From Onthophagus taurus (taxonomy: Eukaryota > Arthropoda > Insecta > Coleoptera > Scarabaeidae), in the NCBI RefSeq assembly GCF_036711975.1, contig NC_091976.1, positions 15,066,001 through 15,130,000 on the forward strand: 64,000 nt of DNA. Direction: 5' to 3'. The notes under the pieces were generated by a model that saw only the letters and a list, made by a program, of their open reading frames with translations, was not told where the DNA came from and searched no databases. Made by a program: the position numbers and the translations under genes. This document shows positions 37,701-49,600 of the stretch, one piece after another; the first letter of the stretch is position 1; the number at the start of each line of letters is the position of its first letter.

Positions 37701-40700
37701 AATTATTTTTGGTAATTTAAAAAAGGATGGGTAATTTGAGTAGGTACTGTAATTGTTTTTAGATGCTGTGTTAATCCTAGCCAGGATTAGAACACAACAT
37801 GGACAAGCCAGGACCTAGTAAAAAACGTAAGGTTAAAGATGAAAATCGGCAGTTTCAAGAAATTTGGACTGAGAAATACTTTTTCGTATGGTCGCATAAC
37901 AAAGTCGTTTGTTTAATTTGCAAGAATTCTGTTGCGATTGCAAAGGAATATAATGTAAAAAGGCACTATGAAACGCAGCATCCTACTTTTACCAAGTTTA
38001 CAAGCGAATTAAGAAAGCAAAAAATGTTGTCTTTAAAACGGGAGCTTTATTGGTCAGCAAGCTATGTTTATAAAACCCATTCAAGATTCAGAAACAGCTA
38101 CAGAAGTTAGTTATGAAATTTCTCGAATGATAGCAAAGCGAAGTCGCCCTTTCAATGATGGGGATTTTGTAAAAGAATGCATAGAAATTGCCGCTAAGAA
38201 AATGTGTCCAGAAGCAGCAAAAAAGTTTGAGAAAATTCAACTGAATCGTATGACTATCCAAAGACAAATTCTGTCTTTGTCAGGTAATATTGCGGAACAA
38301 TTAACTGAAAAAACTAAGATCATTGAATTTTTTTCATTAGCACTCGACGAATCCACTGATATTAGTTCCACAGCTCAACTTCTCATATTCATACGAGGTG
38401 TTATTCAAGATTTTGAAGTCTTAGAAGAGTTATTAGGAATGTGTTCATTGAAAGGTCAAACCAAAGGAGTTGATATACTCAATGTACTTTTGGATGAGTG
38501 TTCAAAAACTGATTTGGACTTATCAAAATTATCGGGAGTTGCGACTGACGGTGCTCCTTCGATGATTAGTGTCAATTCCGGGCTAGTTACTTTGCTGGAA
38601 AAGCATCTGCAAGAAAAAAACATAAACGCTGAAGATCTCATGCAGTTTCATTGCATTATACACCAAGAAGCCCTCTGTTCTAAAAAAATTGAATTTCAAA
38701 ATGTCATGAAAGTGGTAGTTTCGACTGTAAATTTCATAAAATCACGAGGACTCAATCATAGGAAATTCAAACAATTCCTTGATGACATCGAAAGCGAATA
38801 TGGAGATTTACTGTATTATGCAGAAGTAAGTAGTCGAGGATTGACACTGGAACGATTTCTAAATTTAATAGAAGAAATTGCAATATTTCTGGCGGAAAAG
38901 CAAAAGGATGTCCCGGAACTTAACAATCCTGATTGGTTGTGTGATTTGGCTTTTTTAGTTGACATTACAAATCATTTGAATGTCTTGAACACACGGCTTC
39001 AAGGCAAAAATCAACTGATATCCCAGCTCTACACTCATGTATCATCCTTTCAAAGCAAGCTGACACTTTTCAGATCGCAATTGAATTCTGGAAATTACAA
39101 TCATTTTCAATCTTTTCAAGACAGATTTTCGGAGTTTAAAAAAGTGAAACCTCTGTTGGATATATTCAGCAACCCTTTCACGATTTCAGTTGAAAATGCG
39201 CCAGAGTCAATGCAGTTAGAAATTATCGACATTCAAAACGACCAAGATTTACGCAACAAATTCAACGAAGGAGACTTGCAGAACTTTTACCGCTGCATTG
39301 ATAAAAATATGTACAAAGAGTTGCGCATAAACGCTCTGAAATGTGCCAGCTTATTTGGTTCTACCTATATATGTGAATAAACTTTTTCAATACTAAATAA
39401 TAATAAAACAAAAAATCGAAACCGCCTTGCAAATGATAGTTTGGAAGCAGTTTTACGTGTTGCTACAAGTAAATTTGAGCCAAATATAAAAAAGATTGTA
39501 AGCACTATGCAGTGCCACGCTTCAAATTAATAAATTCTTTTTCAATTTTAATACATTATTATCAATTCTTTATTGTCTTTAATTACCTATACTTCTGGCG
39601 GCCCGCCATCAGTTCATGATTTGCCCGAGTGGCTCCTAGTCTTAATAAGTCTGTGCATCGCTGGTTTAAACAGTTCCCGTGCGGTTATTATAAACATTTC
39701 GAAAAAATTTTATTAGAAAGATCGTTTCAGAATAATGTATCCTACAACCGTATAATGCTCTGATGCGGAAGATACGGGACACTGTATTAAAACAGAGTGG
39801 AAGAATCAATATTTTGACCTCAACCTAACAGATTAGCATCATTTCGGGAACAAAAACCTTATAGAGATACCGTTTGTGGTGATAGATATGGTTTCCTATT
39901 TAACAGAATAATATATTATTAAACTCTAATTGTAAGTCTATGTTACCATTCGTAGATAGAAAAATTTAATATTTTACCATCATATGCTCTTCTTTTGGCT
40001 TTTATACATATTTTAATAGCTCCTTCAGCGTCGTATCTCATCATTTCCATGGCATCGTCCAATAAAAGTTTATATAAAAGTATACAACTTTCCACAAAAA
40101 CCGTTTTTTGAGCATATAATAGATATTTAGCTGCCGTCCAAGATTGTCCTATAGAAAGAATTCGAGCATTTCGTAAATGAATCGTTGCTTGTACTCTATC
40201 TTGCACTATAATAAAATAATTTATAATCTCTAATTTATAAATAGCTGAAATCTTACTTTTTTCATATTTAAATTTCCCATAGATATACTCTGATATAGCA
40301 TATCTTCTAAAACCGTCTCCTTCATAATCCTTCGCTATATCATTACATTGTAAAAGTAATTGTTCTCCTAACCACCACCAGTTATCGTTACGTACACGAA
40401 AAGTGTAAAGTACGCCTAAATGAAGAAATTCGTCTAATTCGACATTAAATTCGTCTAAAAAAAATCTTGTTATTCTAACGATTACATTAAAAACAAATGG
40501 GAAATACTGTTTTTATGTGCCGTTTCTGCTGCCTTAAAACAATTCGACAAATTTGTTAAAACGTCACTTCGGTCGATAATCCTCGGTTTCGACCAAACTT
40601 TCGATTCTGGACCATTACTTCTTCGCATCTCTTCTTGATAGTTAATTAATTGTCGTAAAAAACTTGCGGCATTCGTTAACTGTAACTCGTCCATTTCGAT

Positions 40701-40964
40701 TTCGATCGCTTCGTGCAAAGGCATTCGATATCTTCGTATTTCATTCATTGTATAAACGGGAAGATTCTCTCTCATTCTTTGTTTAATTTCAGCCTTTTCG
40801 GCTTTTCGAAGCTGCTCTCGTTTTATCGGTGACATCATCATTTTTTCCATTTTCTCTGGATCATATTGATCTAGAAGTGAATTTCCAGAATCCTCAAATT
40901 TTGATTTTCGTATCAGTGGTGGTGGTTCTTGTAAACTTGATACTGATTGTTCCGGTGTCTTCAT
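31759..40964 (-). CDS. TTC29: TTC29-like tetratricopeptide repeat protein
   Basis: Four exons join in phase: 40964-40508, 40454-40257, 40205-39978 and 32528-31759, giving 550 aa. TTC29 in other animals is a cytoplasmic protein needed for ciliary and sperm flagellar motility, linked to intraflagellar transport and dynein. The N-terminal 150 residues are charged and helical. From about residue 170, TPR-type helix pairs run through WWWLGEQLLLQCNDIA, the AKYLLYAQ region, EAHALLLQGNCHMLINEIPE, AVRCFQKVLA, ARIWLIRAYLKLGHW and VGQAYRYMGEYYLNHG. Near the C-terminus, YLQKLLSWKDLRKNI resembles the LLSWKESRGNI segment I recall from human TTC29; this is the main basis for the name. An acidic tail ends the protein. 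Intron 3 (32529-39977) holds several transposons. Introns 1 and 2 are only about 50 bp. It is convergent with the gene ending at 31585, 173 bp away. Confidence 0.7.
32975..34539 (+). mobile_element. piggyBac-like element with internal deletion
   Basis: The ends are CCCTAGGATGC at 32975 and GCATCCTAGGG to 34539. The left flank is TTAA; the right flank is TTCA, a one-base decay of the expected TTAA. Inside, a 237-codon frame begins at 33204 (acidic N-terminus, then RRAPGLARKHMAATPKEAFQ, FVTPVIVQEIVNCTN, WKDVTVDEFLAFCGLLIHAG). A frameshift near 33850 leads to RFVRFDD, VTINEQLVGFRGRC, YMPSKPAKYRLKIVWMCES and LTIDNFFTSVPLATYLL. The C-terminal third, with the Cys-rich domain, is missing. Not able to act alone. 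It lies in an intron of the TTC29-like gene. Confidence 0.85.
34753..34938 (-). mobile_element. 186-bp hAT-like MITE (single copy)
   Basis: The ends are CAGTGGTGTGCAC and TGGACACCACTG. The flanks TCTTACAG and CCTTATAG differ at two of eight positions, consistent with a decayed 8-bp duplication. Two further copies, in the opposite direction, bracket the satellite array at 43.8-45.9 kb. Confidence 0.75.
35738..36756. mobile_element. TA-flanked 1-kb element with short termini
   Basis: CAGGTGTCCCGTTAAGGGCA starts at 35738 and GGACCCCCCTG ends at 36756, each next to TA. The terminal repeats are short and imperfect. The inside resembles non-coding consensus sequence of TA-target insect elements. 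No coding region recognised. Confidence 0.55.
36936..37110. repeat. TCTAG-rich hairpin element, copy 3
   Basis: Runs such as CACTAGCACTAGAAGTAACT face their inverted forms (AGTTCTCTGTCTAGTGCTAG). Same family as 6898 and 9733. It sits just upstream of the hAT element. Confidence 0.5.
37134..39784 (+). mobile_element. hAT transposon, ZBED5/GTF2IRD2-like transposase, nearly intact
   Basis: The ends CAGGGTGTCCGGTATCTTAT and the inverse closing at 39784 have arms of about 110 bp. The transposase starts at 37799 with MDKPGPSKKRKV and a BED-type finger (CLICKNSVA, KRHYETQHP). One frameshift near 38050 leads to a 438-codon frame with the RNase-H-like core: FFSLALDESTDISSTAQLLI, TDGAPSM and HCIIHQEALC. 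One premature TAA at about 39378, where CAA is expected, splits ICEQTFS; the dimerisation tail continues to about 39528 (NRNRLANDSLEAVLRVATSK). Only two lesions are visible. It lies in an intron of the TTC29-like gene. Confidence 0.85.
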
Positions 40965-40999
40965 TTTAATATTTTCCGTTTTTATTTTTTTTTTATTTA

Positions 41000-43790
41000 G
41001 TTGATAGTAATGAAGTGTGTAATATGAGTTTTAGACATTGTCAGTTTTAATTGAGTATTTATTGACAATTGGTTAATATTGTACAGAGTGAGATCAAAAA
41101 AATTTGAATAATTGGTATAACGTGAATTGGTATATTCCTGACCATAGTATTCTCTAATCTCAACTAAAGTTACATGTTATAGTTTCAGATAAGAAACCAA
41201 ACTTCTCTACTGCCTCCTCTGGGCTAAACCACCACTTTTCTCAATTCTCATCAAACTCTTCCACTTGTGCCTCACCTCGGCATGGATAAGTTTGCATGTA
41301 ATGCGTCTAATTTTTAGTTCATACTGCACTTAATCGATAAACTTATCCACCTCAAATTGACTACCCATCTCAAGAGAATTGACGAATTCTTCACAAATTG
41401 AAACAACAAATTTATGATAAACACTCAATTTAGCCGCCATTACACAAAAATTATTGTCAGGTCATAAAGAATTTGCTGCTTTCTAAATGCGTTGTAGTTG
41501 TCTCATGTTCAAAAAAACAGCATTAGCAAAAGTTATAAAAAAAAAAATACCCGAATTTCAAATACGTAAAGTAAAATCGCAATGAGTAGAAAACTTATCG
41601 TATTTTTAAAAGTTAGAAAACCTTATATTGTATTTGGATCGCTTATGTCTAATGAAAATGTCAGTTTAATTCAAAAGAGTGGGTATGTGTTTAGATGAAG
41701 TGTCATTTTCAATTACATCGTTTTCAGTCTGGCTTTTGGGGTGGTCTGTATTTGGTTTGCATTATTTAGATTGGCTCTAATTTGGATATGAAAGACATTA
41801 GACAGGGTTTATTTGGAATGCGATTGGCTTGGGAATGGGAGAGCTGAACTTCACTTAGATTGTTAGGTTCGGTAAGCTGATTTTGGGTGTGGATAGGTTG
41901 GGTTTGGTTTGGCTGTGAATAAGTTAGGTTTGGTTTAGTTCTAGATGATATGGGTTCAGACTTGGATTTACTTGGCTTAAGTTTGGTTTGGGTATGACTA
42001 GATTGGGACTTGTATTATTGTTAACACAAGTTCACAAGACTTGTATGTTAGTTTGAAAGTCTGTTAACTAAAGCCAACAAATAAAAGAATGCAAAAAAGA
42101 CAGAATTATTTAGTATGAAATAGGTAAAACAGGATGAAGGTGGAAACATTTTATAGTAGAGCAAAGTAAAAGGATGGCATGATAAAACTTAATTCATATG
42201 ACAACTTGGAAAATTTTTAAGTTGATGTCATTACCACCAACTTCCGGTGTTATCACCGTGATAAAAACTGGTGCATTGGATTCTTCATATACGATTTTAT
42301 TATCATATTTTTTATTGCAACTTCTTAGGTAATCGCGTTTTTGAGAAAAATCCCTGGTACGGGTGGTCTGAATCACCCGGTATATGGATTCGGTAAGATT
42401 ATTCGAACAAAACTGAGTATCCCTTTATTACACAAACAAGACTTTTTTAAAATACACGTTAAAAATTATAAGTTGAAACTGTTATACATTAATATGGAGA
42501 GATCTCTCATCCACGCTCACAAATGAATTGAAGAGATGTTTTTGGTGACGTAAACAAACAGAAAACCTGATTTATTTTGAGTTAAAATAAACTTTGGAAA
42601 ATAACTGTATTTTTGGGGTTAAATAATAAGGTGGAGAGGAGAGGATAGAAGAGATGGGGATGTCATCAGAATCACAAGACGTAAGTAGAACGAGAGGCTC
42701 TTAATAATAGCCTGGCCTTACTCAATATATTCTCCATCATCTATACGCGACATGCTTGATATTACTAAACGTCATCTTTAATAGCTGTTAGGTATGGCAT
42801 CATACCTAATATCTCTCAATATCGTTACTCATATTGTTCAACATCTTTGCTGTTTTCTTTCAACGCAAAAATGTCATAGATGAAAACAGCCCTCAATACT
42901 ATTCTGTCCACTCTCAGCATCTCACTCAATATCTATCAGTATGATATCGTTAAACGTTATCCCTGACATCTCGTCTGTCATTCTAACATACTCGCCATAG
43001 AAACTTATACTCTGTTCTGTTCTGCGTTCTGTTGGTGAGGAAGCTTAAGGAATGCATTGAGTGCTGGAAACCACGATGTACCAGCTTCTATAGGATTATA
43101 TTATGCTGCACTGCGTCAAATGCCTCATTATGATCGCAACATGTATAATGTTCAAGCTTCTGCCCCTTTATCAAAATCGTTGGATATAGTTTTAAGTACT
43201 TCTACCTGTGCAGTTATTATTAATTTTTGTCATTAATTATTGGTATGTTAAGATGATGAAAAAAGGTGATTTTTCTCATAATATTGGTCCGAAAAGGTTC
43301 GAAAGTGTGAGTACTTTAAAGGTAGGTCTGCAATTATTTGGGTCATTATGGTTTTTTGCCTTAAGATTCAGTATAATTTTTGTAAAGTTCGTCAAGATAT
43401 TTGTTTGTCATTCTTGAGAGTTAAATAGCAACACTTTCCATGTTCTTCAACATCAGTTTGACCACTCATATACATCCAAACCGGTTTTTAATTTAAGGTA
43501 TTGTGAACAGATACAGCACTTGACACTTGCCTTCAAAAGACTTGAGAAATTTTGTACAATGTTGAACAACACTAATCAAACATTCTAAAATAATAATTAA
43601 AATCTTTTGGTGTTTAACCTGTTTATGAACAGTTTTATAATTATTTTCATTTAATTTGTAATGAATCACCGCGAATTAATTACCTTCATTGGTTTTCTAA
43701 AAAAGCTGAATTAAAGACATTGTGAGGTATAATTAAAGACTGTTCCAGTTGACCTCGGTTTCTGAATCTTAAATTTGGAAACTCTTTATA
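41000..43790. other. intergenic, no gene recognised
   Basis: Between the TTC29-like start and the satellite region. At 41700-42010 there is a degenerate run of TTTGG and TTAGG words. The small open frames here look like chance. Confidence 0.4.
41700..42010. repeat. degenerate TTTGG-rich simple repeat
   Basis: Irregular repetition of words such as TTTGGTTTGG, TTGGATT and GTTAGGTTTGG on the plus strand, with no fixed period. Confidence 0.4.
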
Positions 43791-43791
43791 G

Positions 43792-43965
43792 CAGCAACGT
43801 CGATCGCAATTGACTGGTCGATCGCCAAGAAAGTTATGAATCTGAAATATCTAATATCTGGGCGTCAGAGCAAAAAAAAGGAAAATTACTTTAAACTCTT
43901 CGGTCGATCTTGGTAAGACATTTATATAAAAAGTCGATTTTGATCAAAAATTTGTTTACATTACT
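43792..43965 (+). mobile_element. hAT-like MITE copy at left edge of the satellite
   Basis: Starts CAGCAACGTCGATCG and ends in ATTACTG; the body matches the MITE at 34753-34938 in inverted orientation (ATGAATCTGAAATATCT, CTTCGGTCGATCTTGG, AAAAGTCGATTTTGATC). The left flank is CTTTATAG and the right flank is CTCTAAAT. Confidence 0.75.
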
Positions 43966-45692
43966 GCTCTAAATCGATTAGACGTCAAAATTGTTGATTT
44001 TCGAAAATTAACTCAATCATAACTTAAAAACTAAAAGTGATGAAGAAATACTTTTTATACATAAAACCTTAGTAATGGACCATAAAGACTAGATCTAAAA
44101 AGGATTGAAATCAATTATAACCGTTCTTTATTTAGTAGCTTTAAACATCAACATTGTTGATTTTCGAAAATTAACTCAATTATAACTCAAAAACTAAAGG
44201 CGATGGGGAAATACTTTTTATATATAAAACCTTAGTAATGGGCCATAAAGACTAAATCCATAACAAGATTGAACCCAATTATTACTATTTTCTATTTATA
44301 AGCTCTAAAGCGATTAAACATCAAAATTGTTGATTTTCGAAAATTAACTCAATTATAACTGAAAAACTAAAAGCGGTGGGGAAATACTTTTTATACATAA
44401 AACCTTAGTAATGGGCCATAAAGACTAAATCCATAACAAGATTGAACCCAATTATTACTATTTTCTATTTATAAGCTCTAAATCGATTAAACATCAAAAT
44501 TGTTGATTTTCGAAAATTAACTCAATTATAACTGAAAAACTAAAAGCGATGGGGAAATACTTTTTATACATAAAACCTTAGTAATGGGCCATAAAGACTA
44601 AATCCATAACAAGATTGAACCCAATTATTACTATTTTCTATTTATAAGCTCTAAATCGATTAAACATCAAAATTGTTGATTTTCGAAAATTAACTCAATT
44701 ATAACTGAAAAACTAAAAGCGATGGGGAAATACTTTTTATACATAAAACCTTAGTAATGGACCATAAAGACTAAATCCATAACAAGATTGAACCCAATTA
44801 TTACTATTTTCTATTTATAAGCTCTAAATCGATTAAACATCAAAATTGTTGATTTTGGAAAATTAACTCAATCATAACTCAAAAACTAAAAGCGATGGAG
44901 AAAAACTTTTTATACATAAAACCTTAGTAATGGGCGATAAAGACTAGATCCATAACAAGATTGAACCCAATTATTACCATTTTTTATTTATAAGCTCTAA
45001 GTCGATTAAACATTAAAATTGTTGATTTTCGAAAATTAACTCAATTATAACTCAAAAACTATAAGCGATGGGGAAATACTTTTTATACATAAAACCTTAG
45101 TAATGGACCATAAAGACTAGATCCATAAAAAGATTGAACCCAATTATTATCATTTTTTATTTATAAGCTCTAAATCGATTAAACATAAAAATTGTTGATT
45201 TTCGAAAATTAACTCAATCATAACTCAAAAACTAAAAGCGATGGAGAAAAACTTTTTATACGTAAAACCTTAGTAATGGGCGATAAAGACTAGATCTATA
45301 ACAAGATAGAACCCAATTATTACCATTTTTTATTTATAAGCTCTAAATCGATTAAACATCAAAATTGTTGATTTTCGAAAATTAACTCAATCATAACTCA
45401 AAAACTAAAGGCGATGGGGAAATACTTTTTATACATAAAACCTCAGTAATGGGCCATAAAGACTAAATCCATAACAAGATTGAAACCAATTATTACGATT
45501 TTTTTTATAAGCTCTAAATCGATTAAACAACAAAATTGTTGATTTTCGAAAATTAACTCAATCATAACTCATAAACTAAAAGCGATGGGGAAATATGTTT
45601 TATACATAAAACGTTAGTAATGGGCGATAAAGACTAGATCCATAAAAAGATTGAACTCAATTATTACCATTTTTTATTTATAAGCTCTAAAT
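43966..45692 (+). repeat. 173-bp satellite array, about 10 units
   Basis: The marker TTGTTGATTTTCG recurs at 43991, 44154, 44327, 44500, 44673, 44846, 45019, 45192, 45365 and 45536. The spacing is 163 once, 173 seven times and 171 once. Each unit contains ACTCAATTATAACTCAAAAA, CTAAAAGCGATGGGGAAATA and TATAAGCTCTAAATCGATTA. Central units are the most alike and edge units the most diverged, as expected from unequal crossing-over. The array begins and ends exactly at MITE copies. Confidence 0.92.
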
Positions 45693-45864
45693 CAGTGATG
45701 ACCATAACGTCGATTGCCAAAAAAATCATGAATCTGAAATATCTATATCTCAGATCTCAGATCTCAGAGCAAAAAAAGGAAGGTTACTTTAAACCCTTCG
45801 GTCGATCTGGGCAAGACATTTATATAAAAAGTCGATCTTGATCAAAAATTAGTGGACAACACTG
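45693..45864 (+). mobile_element. hAT-like MITE copy at right edge of the satellite
   Basis: Starts CAGTGATGACCATAACGTCG and ends GGACAACACTG. Same direction as the copy at 43792. The left flank is CTCTAAAT and the right flank is CTTTATAG. Its internal tract carries a small CTCAGAT triplication. Confidence 0.8.
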
Positions 45865-45872
45865 CTTTATAG

Positions 45873-46660
45873 ATTTAAACCTCTTATTATTTGAATTTGT
45901 TTAATTTTTCGTAACAAACTTTATTTTCGATTTCTTTTTGAAATATAAATAAAAATACGCAGTTGAGATTAAAAAAATATAACAGGAATTATAGAAAATA
46001 AAAAAATATGTATGGCACATTAAATGTCTTAAATTATCTTTAAAATGTTCGTAGATTCAAAATGATGTCTCAATCTGTTCTTAAGATAAGATTTTTTAAA
46101 TTCCTAATCTTAAAACTATAGTAATCTAACATGAAGAATTAAAGTTCAAAAATATTAACATTGATCTTTATGGAAAATTGCATTAAAAAAAATCTTCATT
46201 AAATTTGCTTTATGTTCTTTACTTCATGATGATATCTCAACTAGTTGTTAAGATACGATGTTCTAAATTTATATTTTTTAAATAATATAAATATAGATGC
46301 AGAGTTGAGTTTAAAAAATTATAGAAACTATATTTTTATTTATATAAATCAAGAAATTATTTATCTCTATTATCTTTAAAATGTTAGTAGTTTTATCATG
46401 ATGTCCCAATTTGTTCTTAAGATATGATTATTTAAACTTAATATCCAATTTTGAAGTTTTTTTAAGAAATAAAAGAAAATAAATTAAAGTTTAGGTGCGG
46501 ATTTTATTCACATTTTTTAAAGTATTATAAAAAATTGATTACTTCAAATACATAAAAAAACTGTGAACAATTTTAACAATAATACAAAATTATTAAAAAT
46601 AAAGAAAACATACATTTCTAAACAAACACTCGAACTTATTCACTAAAGAGCAAAATAAAT
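45873..46660. other. AT-rich region downstream of perilipin
   Basis: Several similar phrases recur (ATGATGTCTCAATCTGTTCT, ATGATGATATCTCAACTAGT, ATGATGTCCCAATTTGTTCT) at about 46060, 46225 and 46395, suggesting a decayed tandem repeat of about 165 bp. It includes a minus-strand AATAAA at 46503-46508, likely the perilipin poly(A) signal. Confidence 0.5.
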
Positions 46661-46687
46661 ATCAATTTTTCTTTCTTTAATCGAAAA

Positions 46688-49600
46688 TTAACTGGAACCA
46701 TTAACCATTTCTTCTTTCTGCTCCTTATCATTCCCTTCAGATCCCTGTTGAGCTTCTTTTTTATGAATCATTTTTTCAACTTGTTGAACCCCATAATCTC
46801 GAATAGCACAAGCTTTTTCAACGGCGGGCTCAACTAAATGTTTAGCCGTTTCAACAGCAGGTTCCACAAACTGTTTAGCCGTTTCAATCGCTGGTTCCAC
46901 GTAATGTTTAGCAGTTACAACAGCTGGTTCTACGTAATGTTTTGCGGATTCCACGGCAGGTTCCACGTAATGTTTGGCTTCTTCGACTGCATGAGTCATC
47001 TTTTCTTTAGCACCAGTGTACATCTAAAGAATTTAATTTAATAACAGATAAGGTTTAAAAGCTGCTTTAAAATGTAATTTAAACTTTTTGTAACTTACCT
47101 CACCCGGTGGTAATTTAATAGCCGGTAATTTCTCTTCCACGTAATCTAATCCAGTACAGAGAATCCCGTCAACTTTCTTTATCGGCTGTTGGAGGTGCGA
47201 TACCATTGGCGTCGCTAAAGAACTGGTAAGTTCTGCTGCCTTATGGACAGTACCTTCTGCAGTCGACAAAGTCCACTGGGTTAAACTGTTGTAATCCTTA
47301 AAAAATAGAAATTAAATTGTTTTAAAAATTTTTTAAATATTTTAAATTCGTGCAACAACAGCAACAAATTTTTAGCCTTGTTTTTCCACATATTTTACAA
47401 GCCGATATTTTTGTTCGGAACAGAATTTAAAAAAAGGATTATCAATTTGAAATGAACACTTTAAGCTATCTAAATCCTGGATTTGTCCGGTCAATACTTA
47501 TCGGCGTCGGCTAAAAAACACATTTAAAACATAACCCTACATATAGAATCGGTAGATTGACCTTCCTCAATACAACTTTTTTGTTTGATAGGTATAAAAA
47601 ACTAAAGCAGCATCAACCATATAGGAAATTTTCTGCTCTTTCAGTCGGTACATAACAAAAATCAAAAACGAGATTTCTTTTTGTAAAACTTTCGAGAAAA
47701 TAACTTTCTTTTTTCTACAAACAAAACTCCCAGATCATGTAGAATCTATAGGAAATTATCTGCTCTATTCATTGGTATATAACTTTAACAGATTGTATGG
47801 TTGCACAAAGATTTTCCTAAAAACCGCGTTTAATTACCGACTGTAAATGTTTATGGCGTCATAATCTTCTTATAAGATAAGGACAAAACTCCGAGGCCAT
47901 ATAGAATGCATAGGAAATTTTCCGCTCTATGCAGTGATATGCAGTCAGTTTAGTCAGTGGCATGATTGCACAAGCATTTTCCCAAAAGAAACAGCAAAAA
48001 TCGCGTATAATTAGCATATGTAAATATTTACAGCGTAATAACTTTCTTATATGATACGGACAAAACTTCGAGATCATCTAGAAACCATAGAACATTTTCC
48101 TTTCTATGCAGTGGTATATAACTTTTGTAGATCGCATGGTCACACAAGCATTCTTCCCCGAAAAACTGTAAAACTGCGTATTAGTGGTGGAACGGATATC
48201 CGGCAACGATCCGATATCCGGCCTATCCGGCCATTTTTTAAAACCAAGCCGGATACCGGATAGTTACCAAATATTCGGCTTTGGTCGGATATTAAAAACC
48301 TATTACTTAGTACTCCACCATTCACAGGAATTAGTATTTCTTTTAGATGTTGGACATTGCAGATAATAATCAAGTACAACTCAATAGGACATTTTCCGTT
48401 GAATACAACTTTATTTATATCAGGTTTGTCTTTAGCAACCTCATTGTAACAATCCCAATACGATATATAAATCTCTTGTTATCACTTTCGATTATTAATT
48501 AAAGCATCCTCTTCTTAATGCAACAAGCCGTTTTGAAAAATCGCTTTTAGTTTTTGAGAATTACATTTTTGAAATAATCAACAATTTTTTCGAATTTTGC
48601 AATTTTCGCTGATTAAGTTTTATAAATTCGTATAAAATCCAGTTATTGGAATATGAGTATGAAAATTTCCCAAAGTGTTAATAAGAGTGTCTTCTTTCCA
48701 ATGAACCAACCCGTTTTGAAAAATAACTTAGTTTTTGAGAAAACAATATTTGAAATTTCGATAAAATTTTCGTTATTACAATTTTCATCGATAATTTTCA
48801 AAATTCACTATAAAATTAATTTCGTGAAGAATCCTTGTGGGAATATCAGCAATTGTTAATTAAAGTATCCTCTTCTTAATGCAACAAGCCGTTTTGCAAA
48901 ATCGCTTTTCGTTTTTGAGAAATAAATTTTTGAAATGATCCACAATTTTTTCGAATTTCGCAATTTTCGCCGATTAAGTTTTAAAAATTCGTATAAAATC
49001 CAGTTCTTGGAATATGAGTATGAAAATTTCTCAAAGTGTTAATAAGAGTGTCCTCTTTCCAATGAACCGACCCGTTTTGAAAAATAACTTTTAGTTTTTG
49101 AGAAAACAATATTTGAAATTTCGATAAAATTTTCGTTATTACAATTTTCATCGATAATTTTCAAAATTCGCTATAAAATTAATTTCGTGAAGAATCCTTG
49201 TGGGAATATCACCAATTGTTAATTATAGTATCCTCTTTTTAATGCAAAAAGCCGTTTTGAAAAATCGCTTTTAGTTTTTGAGAATTACATTTTTGAAATA
49301 ATCAACAATTTTTTCGAATTTTGCAATTTTCGCCGATTAAGTTTTATAAATTCGTATAAAATCAAGTTATTGGAATATGAGTATGAAAATTTCCCAAAGT
49401 GTTAATAAGAGTGTCTTCTTTCCAATGAACCAACCCGTTTTGAAAAATAACTTAGTTTTTGAGAAAACAATATTTGAAATTTCGATAAAATTTTCGTTAT
49501 TACAATTTTCATCGATAATCTTCAAAATTCGCTATAAAATTAATTTCTTGAAGGATATCACCAATTATCTTGTTGGAATATCACCAATTATTAATTAAAG

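Noticed and set aside
47859..48379. Frames of 60-79 codons in the perilipin intron
   Set aside because: They repeat with the tandem units (FCPYHIRKLL and FCPYLIRRL) and reflect the DNA repeat, not a protein family.
48653..49598. Two near-identical frames starting MSMKISQSVNKSVFFPMNQP
   Set aside because: They are copies of the 362-bp satellite unit; the frame is open by chance in two units and broken in the others.
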